From Roseateles_B flavus (GTDB lineage: Bacteria; Pseudomonadota; Gammaproteobacteria; Burkholderiales; Burkholderiaceae_C): a stretch of DNA of 64,000 nucleotides. The DNA lies in assembly GCF_039872765.1 (NCBI RefSeq), contig NZ_JBDPZC010000003.1:372001-436000 (forward strand), read 5' to 3'. Below are positions 35,401 to 42,861 of the stretch, piece after piece. Position numbers and translations under genes: made by a program. The notes under the pieces are model-generated. The model was given only the letters and a program-made list of their open reading frames with translations, was not told where the DNA came from and did no database searches. Each line of letters begins with the position of its first letter. The first letter of the stretch is position 1.

Positions 35401-35491
35401 GCAGACCCACCAGGGCCGCCAGCAGCAGCTGCCCGCCGGCCTGGTGCCAGCGGCCGGGGCGGCCGGCGTGCGAAGCTTGTGCGGCATGCAT
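32459..35491 (-). CDS. CHASE2-PAS-GGDEF-EAL membrane signalling protein
   Basis: This is a 1010-residue protein. TM1 is near 22-37, a periplasmic CHASE2 domain runs to about 335 (ITLVAVDDRSLQALGRI; DRILLLGSTALGAGD), and three membrane segments lie at about 345-425. A PAS domain is near 430-545, then GGDEF and EAL domains. The GGDEF motif reads SGDEF (LARLSGDEFGLGF), which may be active or reduced. The EAL domain is intact (FEALLRW, DDFGTGYSS, EVTES), so c-di-GMP hydrolysis is likely. The upstream gene encodes a FecR protein, a known genomic companion of CHASE2 domains. Confidence 0.88.
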   Translation of the reverse strand: MHAAQASHAGRPGRWHQAGGQLLLAALVGLLCLLLWSQRAQWPLLQRLDRLLLDAQLQLRGPLQPQAPITLVAVDDRSLQALGRIVPDRAQLAQALAPIAQARPRALALDTLLLAPAADPADDEALAAAMTQVGTVLLPFALPAELEAGEQAVEPDEAVLRSAFTRYAGDAAQLFQACTLRQPLPLLARAAAALGHVSVQRGVDGAVPFDLPVLAYEGELYPSLALRLAGASRGLDWAQARAQLGEAVLWQDLTLPLDALSRQWINYYGPAGRFEQISFIDLLEGRVPPERLHDRILLLGSTALGAGDAFPSPFDGGLPGVERLATAVDNLLSQRVLRHPPLAALMEMGLMLGLPLLVGLSLARLGLWRAYALQAVLLLALALALQWGLARHHVLDLGLPLLSLVLASLGAIFIRGLSEQARRRQALQALRESEQRYALAARGANDGLWDWDLVHGSVHFSPRCLALLGLAADEAQGIDTLGKPLAPAAREGLQAAIEAHLQGRSLQLHQVLQFEQGGQQRWLLLKGAAIREPRGGRALRMAGSLSDISEQQRLQQQLSHDALHDRLSGLPNRTAFRTQLAQMMSLAPGRRELGLLMLGLDEFRSFNEVHGPLAGDEVLRQLARRLREAEVMARAQGQGLLLARLSGDEFGLGFSGPLEPGGGAPGGWPVWALQQLAAPFEIGATPVSMGGDTPALPVQQVQLQACVGWAHQAQGPGEVDELLAAAESALARAKSQGPGHLHAFDAAEQLVEHSRRWMREQIERALQEGGQFQLHYQPFIRLSDRRLLGFEALLRWQHPERGLIMPGDFIPVAEASGQIAAIGRWTLLEAAAQLQRWAAQGFQGEIAVNVSGVQLEREDELLRDARDTLAALGAVPARQLKLEVTESMAMANPTRSAELLRQLSVMGFKLSIDDFGTGYSSLAYLHRFPFDTLKVDRSFVMRLAAGLEAQEIVRTIVGLALALGKQTLAEGVEDEAQAELLARLGVQVGQGWLFAKALPEAQATAWLARA

Positions 35492-35530
35492 GCGATGTCC
35501 TTGATGGCCGGCCTTCAGTCGACGCGGCGC

Positions 35531-36184
35531 TCAGAAGTCCAGGCGGTCCTGCAGGGCAAGGACGCGCGCCTGGGGCCAGGTCTTGACCTCGCTGCAGCCG
35601 GCGTCGACGCGGCAGTCCGTGCCCTGCGCCGGCTGGTTCAGCAGCCGCGTGGGTCCTGACGACGCGCCCGCCGGATCCACGGCCACCGCCCCCGTCTGCA
35701 CGTGGACGGCCGTCTTGCGGCTGGCGTCCACCTCCACCACGAACTCGGTGCCCCGCACCGCCGTCACCGCGGAGGGCGTGCGCACCTGCCAGGTGCCGCC
35801 GGCCTGCGGTCGCACCGCCTGGCCGATCAGCCCCAGCGACAGCCACAGGCGGGCCTGGCGGGCGCCCGCGCCCGAGGGCGTCCATTGCTCCAGGCGCAGC
35901 TCGGTGGCATCGCTGAGCACCAGCACCGAGCCATCCTCGAAGCGCAGTCGCAGGCGGCCGGGCTGGCCGGTGCGCACGGTGGCGCCGGCCTGGAGGCGAT
36001 CGCCCGCGCGCAGCGGATGGCCATCGATCCAGGCCTCGCCCTTGAGCACCAGCACCTCGCCGATCATGGGGCCCGCGCCCTGGGCGAAGGCGCCAGCCGT
36101 CCAGAGGCAGGCGCAGGCGGCGAGCCAGAGGGCGCCAGCGCAGGGCGCTGCCGCGCCCGGGTCCCGGCGACGTGAAGTCCGCAT
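35531..36184 (-). CDS. periplasmic FecR-domain protein (second copy)
   Basis: This is a 217-residue secreted protein with a signal peptide ending TAGAFAQG. A FecR domain follows with RAGDRLQAGATVRTGQPGRL and TPSAVTAVRGTEFVVEVDA, nearly the same hallmark as the protein at 29.5 kb. A short disulfide-like CRVDAGC lies near the end. Start 36184 has AGGAG 7 nt upstream. It is 39 bp upstream of the CHASE2 gene on the same strand, so the pair is probably an operon in which the FecR domain influences the CHASE2 sensor. Confidence 0.8.
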   Translation of the reverse strand: MRTSRRRDPGAAAPCAGALWLAACACLWTAGAFAQGAGPMIGEVLVLKGEAWIDGHPLRAGDRLQAGATVRTGQPGRLRLRFEDGSVLVLSDATELRLEQWTPSGAGARQARLWLSLGLIGQAVRPQAGGTWQVRTPSAVTAVRGTEFVVEVDASRKTAVHVQTGAVAVDPAGASSGPTRLLNQPAQGTDCRVDAGCSEVKTWPQARVLALQDRLDF

Positions 36185-36299
36185 GTCCGGCTCCTGCCCC
36201 GTCATGCCAGCGGGGCTGCGGTCCATGCTAGCCAGCGGGCGGCGGGCCGACAAGCGCCAGCGCCGCCGGCGCTGCGCTGCGCTGTCCCGTGTGCGTGGC

Positions 36300-37481
36300 T
36301 CAGGGCTTGATGCGGATGCCGCGCGCCAGCCACTGCGCGCCGCCCAGCATCACCGCCATCAGCCACATGGGCGCGGCCTTCAGCGTGGCGGCGGCGAGCA
36401 GGCCGAAGCCGGTAGGCATGCTCACCGTGGCCGCGTTGACCATGAGCATGCGCAGGCCCAGCGCCTGGCCGTGGGCGTCATGCGGCGTCACCCGGTGCAG
36501 CATGGACAGCACCATGGGCTGCACCGAGCCCAGGGCCAGACCCAGCAGGGCCGAGCCGAACATCAGCCCCGGCGTGCCCGGCAGCCAGGCGTAGACCGCC
36601 AGCATCAGCATGGCCAGGCCCATGGCCCAGCGCAGGGCGCGCAGCTCGTCCAGGGTCTCGCCCCAGCGGGCGATGGCCAGGCGCACGCAGGTGGCGGCGA
36701 CCGCGAAGGAGCCCAGCACCAGGCCGATGCTGGAGGCGCTGAGCCCCTTGCCGTGGCCGACCACGGGCACGACGAAGCTGTGCGCGTCCCAGCAGGCCGA
36801 CAGCACGATGTTGACCATCAGCAGGCGGCGCAGGGCCGGCTGCTTCAGCAGGGCCCAGGCCGGGCGCTGGCGTGCCGCGCCGGCATGCGGCACGGGCACA
36901 TGGCGCGGCACCTGGCGGGCGATCCACCAGGCCACCAGGGGCATGAGCACGGCCAGGGCAAAGGCCCAGCGGAAGCCGGCGTGGTCGATCAGCAGGCCCG
37001 TCACGACCGGGGCGATGGCATTGGACAGGGCCGGTCCCAGCGCCACCCAGCTGAAGACCTTCTTGAGCTCCGAGGGGCCGCTGGCCATCAGCCCGGCCTC
37101 GCGCTGGATGGCCACAGCGGCCACGGCCACCGCGCCGCCGCTGAGCAGGCAGCTCAGCGCGATGGCCCACAGCTGCAGCGAGGCCCAGGCCACCAGCGCG
37201 CCGGCCAGCGCCATGCAGACCCCCAGCCCCACGGGCCGGTGAAAGCCATGGCGATCCGCCAGGCGACCGGCCCAGAGCGAGAGCGCGATGGGCGCCACCG
37301 CGAAGAGGCTCAGCAGCACACCCACCGCCCATTCGCCGTGCCCCTCGCGCAGCACCCACAGGCTGGCCGCGACGCGCGTGACGGCCATGCAGGCATGAAC
37401 GGCAATCAGGCTGGCGATGACCCAGGGAAAGGCGCGGCTCAGCGGGGCGGGTGAGGCGGAGGCCGGGGCGGGCTCCGTCAT
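36300..37481 (-). CDS. MFS transporter
   Basis: This is a 393-residue inner-membrane protein with about 12 hydrophobic helices and the MFS loop motif GRLADRHGFHRP after the second helix. A drug- or metabolite-efflux role is typical for this subgroup, but the substrate is not evident. Its start overlaps the rmuC stop by 4 bp. Confidence 0.85.
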   Translation of the reverse strand: MTEPAPASASPAPLSRAFPWVIASLIAVHACMAVTRVAASLWVLREGHGEWAVGVLLSLFAVAPIALSLWAGRLADRHGFHRPVGLGVCMALAGALVAWASLQLWAIALSCLLSGGAVAVAAVAIQREAGLMASGPSELKKVFSWVALGPALSNAIAPVVTGLLIDHAGFRWAFALAVLMPLVAWWIARQVPRHVPVPHAGAARQRPAWALLKQPALRRLLMVNIVLSACWDAHSFVVPVVGHGKGLSASSIGLVLGSFAVAATCVRLAIARWGETLDELRALRWAMGLAMLMLAVYAWLPGTPGLMFGSALLGLALGSVQPMVLSMLHRVTPHDAHGQALGLRMLMVNAATVSMPTGFGLLAAATLKAAPMWLMAVMLGGAQWLARGIRIKP

Positions 37482-38977
37482 GCAGGCTCGTCCTCGGCCG
37501 CCTCGGATCCTTCCGCCAGGCCCAGGGCCAGCAGACGCTGGCTGCTGTCCTCCGGCAGGGCCTCGACGGTCTTGAGCCGGCGGTTCATGGCGCGGGTGCG
37601 GACCTCGGCGGCCTCGATGGTGTTGCTGGCCTCATCCAGCTTCTTCTTGGTCTTGGCCAGCACCTCGCCGAACTTGCCGAACTCAGTCTTGACGGCACCC
37701 AGCACCTCCCAGACCTCGGCCGAGCGCTTCTCCAGCGCCAGCGTGCGGAAGCCCATCTGCAGGCTGGTCAGGGTGGCCAGCAGCGTGGTGGGTCCCACCA
37801 GCATCACCTTGTGCTCGCGCTGCAGGGACTCGACCAGGCCCGGGCGGCGCAACGCCTCGGCGTAGAGCCCTTCCGTGGGCACGAAGAGCATGCCGAAGTC
37901 GGTGGTGTGCGGCGGGGCGATGTACTTCTCGCGGATGGTGCGGGCCTCCAGGCGCAGGCGCGTCTCGATGGCCTTGGCGGCCTGTTCGACGCCGGCGGCG
38001 TCGGCGCGGTCCTGGGCCTCGAGCAGGCGTTCGTAGTCCTCGCGGGGGAACTTGGCGTCGATGGGCAGCCACAGCGGCACGCCGTCCGCGCGCTGGCCCG
38101 GCAGCTTGATGGCGAACTCCACGCGCTCGCTCGAGCCCGGCAGCGTGGCCACGTTGGACGCGTACTGCTCGGGCGTGAAGACCTGCTCCAGCAGGCCGGC
38201 CAGCTGGACCTCGCCGAAGATGCCGCGCGTCTTCACATTCGTCAGCACGCGGTTGAGCGAGCCGACGTCGCGGGCCAGGTTCTGCATCTCGCCCAGGCCC
38301 TTGTGGACCTGCTCCAGGCGGTCGGCCACCTGCTTGAAGCTCTCGCCCAGGCGCTGCTCCAGCGTGGCGTGCAGCTTCTCGTCGACCGTGGCGCGCATCT
38401 GCTCGAGCTTCTTCTCGTTGTCCTGCTGGATGGACTGCAGGCGCTGCTCCACCGTCAGGCGCAGCTCGGCCAGGCGCTGCTCATTGCCCTGCTGCAGCTG
38501 CTGCAGCTGTTCGCGCAGCCCTTGCGCCAGCTGGGCCAGGCTCTCGGCCTGGGACTGGCTGCTGCGCAGCGCGGCGGCGTCCTGGGCCTCGCGGGCGGCG
38601 AGCGCCTGCGCGGCCAGCGATTGCGTGGTGGCCTGCAGGCCCTGGGAGAGCGCCGTCTGCAGGCTGGCCAGCTGCACGCGCAGGCTGTCGATCTGCTCGT
38701 TCTGCGTGCGCACGGCGTCGCCGCTCTGGCCCATCAGTGCCTGCTGGAACTGGGCCAGCTGGCCCAGGGTCTCCTGGCGCAGGGCGGTGCTGCCGCGCTG
38801 CAGCTCCTCGCGCAGCTCGCGCTCCAGGCGCTCGGTCAGGCGGCCCTGGGCGTCCTGGCCCTGCAGCAGGGCCTGCAGCTGCGGGGACTCCGGGGCCTGT
38901 TTCTGGCGCAGGGCCAGCACGACGAGGACGAGGAGGAGGGCCAGGCAGGCCAGCAGGAGCAGTTCGGCAAGCGTCAT
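37478..38977 (-). CDS. rmuC: DNA recombination protein RmuC
   Basis: This is a 499-residue protein. An N-terminal membrane anchor (residues 2-22) is followed by a long Gln/Leu-rich coiled coil to about residue 220. The RmuC domain follows, with LTNVKTRGIFGEVQLAGLLE, LWLPIDAKFPREDYERLLEA and FVPTEGLYAEALRRPG. RmuC limits inversions between short inverted repeats; it has a PD-(D/E)XK-like nuclease core. It is coupled to the downstream MFS gene. Confidence 0.93.
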   Translation of the reverse strand: MTLAELLLLACLALLLVLVVLALRQKQAPESPQLQALLQGQDAQGRLTERLERELREELQRGSTALRQETLGQLAQFQQALMGQSGDAVRTQNEQIDSLRVQLASLQTALSQGLQATTQSLAAQALAAREAQDAAALRSSQSQAESLAQLAQGLREQLQQLQQGNEQRLAELRLTVEQRLQSIQQDNEKKLEQMRATVDEKLHATLEQRLGESFKQVADRLEQVHKGLGEMQNLARDVGSLNRVLTNVKTRGIFGEVQLAGLLEQVFTPEQYASNVATLPGSSERVEFAIKLPGQRADGVPLWLPIDAKFPREDYERLLEAQDRADAAGVEQAAKAIETRLRLEARTIREKYIAPPHTTDFGMLFVPTEGLYAEALRRPGLVESLQREHKVMLVGPTTLLATLTSLQMGFRTLALEKRSAEVWEVLGAVKTEFGKFGEVLAKTKKKLDEASNTIEAAEVRTRAMNRRLKTVEALPEDSSQRLLALGLAEGSEAAEDEPA

Positions 38978-39070
38978 GGGCCGATTGTCTCAGGCAGCCG
39001 GGCCCGGCGCCTCGGGCCCCACCTGCTGTGCGAACAGGCGCGGGCCGCCCCGTAAAATCCGCCTCTCAAC

Positions 39071-40117
39071 ATGCCGTCCATCCAAAGCATCCAAGACATC
39101 CGGGACCGCCTGCGCGCCCTCGGCGCCCTGCCCAGGCACGAGCACCGCGTGCTGCGGCTCTGGAGCCAGGCCCTGCCCCAGGCCACCACCAAGCGCCCCA
39201 TCGAGGACTTCCTGCCCAAGACCCTGCGCGAGGCACTGCCCGCGCTGGAGGCCGAGCTGGACGCCCTCGCCCGCGTGCAGAGCGAGCACCCGGCCGAGGA
39301 CGGCTCCAAGCGCCTGCTGGTCGAGCTGGGCGACGGCCAGACGGTCGAGAGCGTGCTGCTGCCGCGGGATGGGCTGTGCGTGTCCAGCCAGGTGGGCTGC
39401 GCGGTGGGCTGCCAGTTCTGCATGACGGGCCGCTACGGGCTGCTGCGCCAGGTCACCAGCGCCGAGATCGTGGCGCAGGTCGTGCTCGGACGGCGGCAGC
39501 GGCCGGTGAAGAAGGTCGTGTTCATGGGCATGGGCGAGCCGGCCCACAACCTGGAGCACGTGATGGAGGCCATCGAGCTGCTGGGCACCGCCGGCAACAT
39601 CGGCCACAAGAGCCTGGTCTTCTCGACCGTGGGCGACCCGCGCGTCTTCGAGCGTCTGCCGCAAGGGCCGGTGAAGCCGGCGCTTGCGCTCTCTCTTCAC
39701 ACCAGCAAGGCCGCGCTGCGCGAGCAGCTGCTGCCGCGCGCGCCGCGCCTCACGCCCGAGGAGATCGTGGCCGAGGGCGAGCGCTATGCGCGGCTCAGCG
39801 GCTATCCCATCCAGTATCAATGGACCCTGATCGAGGGCGTCAACGACGGCGAGGACGAGCTGGACGGCATCGTGCGCCTGCTCAAGGGCCGTTATGGCGT
39901 GCTCAACATGATTCCCTACAACAGCGTGCCCGAGCTGCCCTTCAAGCGCCCGGCCTGGGAGCGCGCCGCCGAGATCGCCCGCCAGCTGCACCGGCGCGGC
40001 GTGCTGACCAAGCTGCGCAACTCCGCCGGCCAGGAGGTGGACGGCGGCTGCGGCCAGCTGCGGGCCCGCACGCTGGACGGCTCGGTGGCGGTGCGCGTGA
40101 TGCGCAAGGCAGGCTGA
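39071..40117 (+). CDS. RlmN/Cfr-family radical SAM RNA methyltransferase (divergent)
   Basis: This is a 348-residue protein. The [4Fe-4S] motif C110-x3-C114-x2-C117 (GCAVGCQFCMTG), the RlmN-type active-site cysteines C103 (GLCVSSQVG) and C327 (DGGCGQL), and GMGEPAHN are all present. RlmN methylates C2 of adenine in 23S rRNA and some tRNAs. Parts of the protein differ from housekeeping RlmN: the N-terminal helix region is different and YQWTLIEGVND replaces the usual EYV-type block. It may be a second RlmN-like enzyme rather than the primary one. It is divergent from rmuC. Confidence 0.8.
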   Translation: MPSIQSIQDIRDRLRALGALPRHEHRVLRLWSQALPQATTKRPIEDFLPKTLREALPALEAELDALARVQSEHPAEDGSKRLLVELGDGQTVESVLLPRDGLCVSSQVGCAVGCQFCMTGRYGLLRQVTSAEIVAQVVLGRRQRPVKKVVFMGMGEPAHNLEHVMEAIELLGTAGNIGHKSLVFSTVGDPRVFERLPQGPVKPALALSLHTSKAALREQLLPRAPRLTPEEIVAEGERYARLSGYPIQYQWTLIEGVNDGEDELDGIVRLLKGRYGVLNMIPYNSVPELPFKRPAWERAAEIARQLHRRGVLTKLRNSAGQEVDGGCGQLRARTLDGSVAVRVMRKAG

Positions 40118-40130
40118 AGAGGCGCGAGGA

Positions 40131-40550
40131 TCAGGCGGCCGCAGGTTCGCAGTTGACCATCCAGGGCACGCCGAAGCGGTCCGTCAGCATGCCGAAGCCG
40201 GGCGACCAGAAGGTGGGGCCATAGGGCATGGTCACCTGGCCTCCGACGGACAGGGCCTGGAAGAGCCGCTCGCCTTCGGCCGGCTCGTGGGCCGAGACGG
40301 TCAGGCTGAAGCCCTTGTAGCCTTCGAAGGGCATGCCCGGCGGCATGTCCGAGCCCATGAGGGTCAGGCCTTGCGCCTCGATGCGGGCATGCATGATGCG
40401 GCCCTTCCATTCGTCCGGCGTGGGCGGGCGCTCGGGGGCCGGCGGCGCCTCGCCGTAGGTAGAGCGCATGGTCTTGCGGCCGCCCAGGGCGGCGGCGTAG
40501 AAGTCCAGGGCCTCGTCGCAGCGGCCGTCAAAGCTCAGGTAGGCAATCAT
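40131..40550 (-). CDS. VOC-superfamily (PhnB-like) protein
   Basis: This is a 139-residue protein of the PhnB-like glyoxalase/bleomycin-resistance fold: LSFDGRCDEALDFYAAALGG at the start, GSDMPPG in the middle and the closing GMLTDRFGVPWMVNC. The family is used for small-molecule binding or enzymatic rearrangement; function is not specified by sequence. It is convergent with the RlmN-like gene, 13 bp apart. Confidence 0.85.
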   Translation of the reverse strand: MIAYLSFDGRCDEALDFYAAALGGRKTMRSTYGEAPPAPERPPTPDEWKGRIMHARIEAQGLTLMGSDMPPGMPFEGYKGFSLTVSAHEPAEGERLFQALSVGGQVTMPYGPTFWSPGFGMLTDRFGVPWMVNCEPAAA

Positions 40551-40682
40551 GGGGAGTCTCCTTCCTCAGGTTCGGGGTTCGGGGCCTTGCGCCCCCGCCC
40601 GGTATAACCCGATTCGGAGACGGGCGCCGACGAGACCCTGCCGGCGTCCTTGCCGCCAGGGACATCGGCGCCCTGGCCTGGC

Positions 40683-41654
40683 TCAGTTCAGCGCCGTCTT
40701 CATCGTCCCGCCGGTCAGCGCGGCGATGAGGTTGTCCACTGCCAGATCGCACATGGCGCGGCGCGTGGGGATGGAGGCACTGGCGATGTGCGGCGTCAGC
40801 ACCACGTTGCGGCAGGCCAGCAGGCCCGGGTGCACGGCGGGCTCGCCCTCGAACACGTCCAGGCCTGCCGCGGCCAGGCGCCCGGCCTGCAGGGCCTCGG
40901 CCAGAGCGGCGTCGTCGACGATGCCGCCGCGCGCCACATTGGTCAGCGTGGCCGAGGGCTTCATCAGGGCCAGCTCGGCCGCACCGATGAGGTGGTGCGC
41001 CTCGGGGCTGTAGGGCAGCACGATGACGAGGTGGTCGCTCCGGCGCAGCAGGTCCTCCTTGCTGACCCAGCACGCCCCCAGCGGCTGCTCCACTTCCGGC
41101 GCGAGCCGGCTGCGGTTGTGATAGAGCACGGACATGCCGAAGCCCAGCGCCCCGCGCCGTGCAATGGCCTGCCCGATGCGGCCCATGCCCAGGACGCCGA
41201 GGGTGCTGCCATGCAGGTCCGCGCCCACCAGCAGGTCCACATGCCACTGCTTCCATTGCCCTTCGCGCAGGTAGCGCTCGGATTCGCTGATGCGCCGCGC
41301 GGCGGCCATCATCAGCGCGAAGCCGAAGTCGGCCGTGGTCTCGGTCAGCACGTCCGGGGCGTTGCTGACACGCACGCCGCGCGCGGTGCAGGCGGCCAGG
41401 TCCACGTTGTTGTAGCCCACGGTCATCAGGCAGACGGCGCGCAGCTGCGGGCAGGCGTCCAGCAGCGCGGCGTCGATGCGCTCGGTGCCGGTGGCGAAGA
41501 GGCCCGCCTTGCCCTGCAGGCGCCGGACCAGCGCCTCGGGGGGCAGGGGCTCGTCGCTGTCGGTCTCCTCGACCTCGGCATGCTCGCGCAGGCGCTCGAC
41601 GATGTCCGCAAAGATGCGGCGGGCCACGAAGACGGCCGGCTTGTTGGGGCTCAT
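40683..41654 (-). CDS. D-2-hydroxyacid dehydrogenase (GhrB/glyoxylate reductase-like)
   Basis: This 323-residue NAD(P)-dependent enzyme shows the Rossmann motif LGVLGMGRIGQAIARR and catalytic Arg in NVARGGIVDD. The Glu lies in DVFEGEP and the His in LTPHIASAS. The likely reaction is reduction of glyoxylate/hydroxypyruvate or another 2-keto acid. Start 41654 has GAGG upstream. It is the last gene of a four-gene operon, 8 bp after the nitroreductase gene. Confidence 0.88.
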   Translation of the reverse strand: MSPNKPAVFVARRIFADIVERLREHAEVEETDSDEPLPPEALVRRLQGKAGLFATGTERIDAALLDACPQLRAVCLMTVGYNNVDLAACTARGVRVSNAPDVLTETTADFGFALMMAAARRISESERYLREGQWKQWHVDLLVGADLHGSTLGVLGMGRIGQAIARRGALGFGMSVLYHNRSRLAPEVEQPLGACWVSKEDLLRRSDHLVIVLPYSPEAHHLIGAAELALMKPSATLTNVARGGIVDDAALAEALQAGRLAAAGLDVFEGEPAVHPGLLACRNVVLTPHIASASIPTRRAMCDLAVDNLIAALTGGTMKTALN

Positions 41655-41662
41655 CAGGGGCC

Positions 41663-42388
41663 TCACTGATCCAGGAAGCGGACGAACTCGTCCAGCGCGG
41701 CGCGCTCGGTCACCAGGCTGTTCTCGATGGCGTTCGGGTCCGCGTAGCCCAGGGCCATGCCGCAGACCAGCATCTGCTCGGGCCCGAACTTCAGCTCCTC
41801 GGCGATCAGGCGGTGGAACTGGGTGAAGGCCGCCTGCGGGCAGGTGTGCAGGCCGCGGCCGCGGGCGGCGATCATGATGTTCTCGAGGAACATGCCGTAG
41901 TCCAGCCAGCTGCCCTGCTGCATCACGCGGTCGATGCTGAAGATCAGGCCCACCGGCGCGTCGAAGAAGCGGTAGTTGCGGCCGTGCTGCTCGTGCATGC
42001 GGGCCTTGTCGCCCTTGGTGATGTTGAGCAGGCCGTAGAGGTCCCAGCCCACCTTGCGGCGGCGGTCGATGAAGGGCGAGACCCATTCGCGCGGGTAGTA
42101 GGCGTACTCCTCCTGGTGCGTGGACAGCTCCTGCGGGTCGTCATAGACGGCCATGATGCGGTCGCTGAGCCGCTTCAGCGCCGCGCCGGTGAGCACATGC
42201 ACCTGCCAGGGCTGGGTGTTGGTGCCCGAGGGCGCGCGGGCGGCCACGCGCAGGATGTCCTCCAGGGTCTCGCGCGGGACGGGCATGTCCAGGAAGGCGC
42301 GCATCGAATGGCGGGTGCGGATGGCCTCGTCCACGGCCGCCTGGGCCTCGGGGCTGGGTCGATCAAAGACAGGGTTCTTGGCACTCAC
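41663..42388 (-). CDS. nitroreductase-family flavoprotein
   Basis: This 241-residue FMN-dependent family protein shows TRHSMRAFLDMPVPRE at the start, ARAPSGTNTQPWQ (FMN phosphate site), and GMALGYADP near the end. Substrates may be nitro- or quinone-type compounds; the physiological one is unknown. The GTG start at 42388 overlaps the thioesterase stop by 4 bp, which decides the start despite an open frame extending upstream. Confidence 0.88.
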   Translation of the reverse strand: MSAKNPVFDRPSPEAQAAVDEAIRTRHSMRAFLDMPVPRETLEDILRVAARAPSGTNTQPWQVHVLTGAALKRLSDRIMAVYDDPQELSTHQEEYAYYPREWVSPFIDRRRKVGWDLYGLLNITKGDKARMHEQHGRNYRFFDAPVGLIFSIDRVMQQGSWLDYGMFLENIMIAARGRGLHTCPQAAFTQFHRLIAEELKFGPEQMLVCGMALGYADPNAIENSLVTERAALDEFVRFLDQ

Positions 42389-42861
42389 TTGGGCAGTCCT
42401 TCCAGGGCTTGCAGGGCGTTCAGATAGGCCGCGGGCAGGGCCGGCACGGGGCGGCGCGTCTCGCGGTCGACGTAGACATGGACGAAGTGGCCGCGCGCCG
42501 CACACGAGGGCGCACCTTCGGCGAAGAGGCCGATCTCGTAGCGCACGCTGGAGCGGCCGCGGTGCGCCACGCGCAGGCCGGCCTCCACGCGCTGCGGGAA
42601 GGCCAGCGATTCGAAGTAGTTGCAGCGCGTCTCCACCACCAGGCCGATCACCTCGCCGCCGTGCAGGTCCAGCGCGCCCTGCTCGATCAGGTACTGGTTC
42701 ACCGCGGTATCGAAGAGGCTGTAGTAGACGACGTTGTTGAGGTGGCCGTAGAGGTCGTTGTCCATCCAGCGGGTGCTCAGCGGGATGAAGCGGGCGAAGG
42801 CGCTGCGGGGCTCGGGGCCGGGGCGCGCGTCAGGGGCGGGGGCGGGGGCGGCGTTCGTCAT
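42385..42861 (-). CDS. hotdog-fold acyl-CoA thioesterase (4HBT type)
   Basis: This is a 158-residue protein with the hotdog thioesterase signature WMDNDLYGHLNNVVYYSLFD, with the Asp that activates water and the GH.NN element. It hydrolyses an acyl-CoA thioester. It overlaps by 4 bp with the gene on each side, so expression is coupled. Confidence 0.87.
   Translation of the reverse strand: MTNAAPAPAPDARPGPEPRSAFARFIPLSTRWMDNDLYGHLNNVVYYSLFDTAVNQYLIEQGALDLHGGEVIGLVVETRCNYFESLAFPQRVEAGLRVAHRGRSSVRYEIGLFAEGAPSCAARGHFVHVYVDRETRRPVPALPAAYLNALQALEGLPK

Noticed and set aside
29526..36184. Caspase-containing block as an anti-phage defence island
   Set aside because: The caspase protein has a lipoprotein signal, so it acts outside the cytoplasm; no gasdermin, CBASS, nuclease or other defence partner is present.
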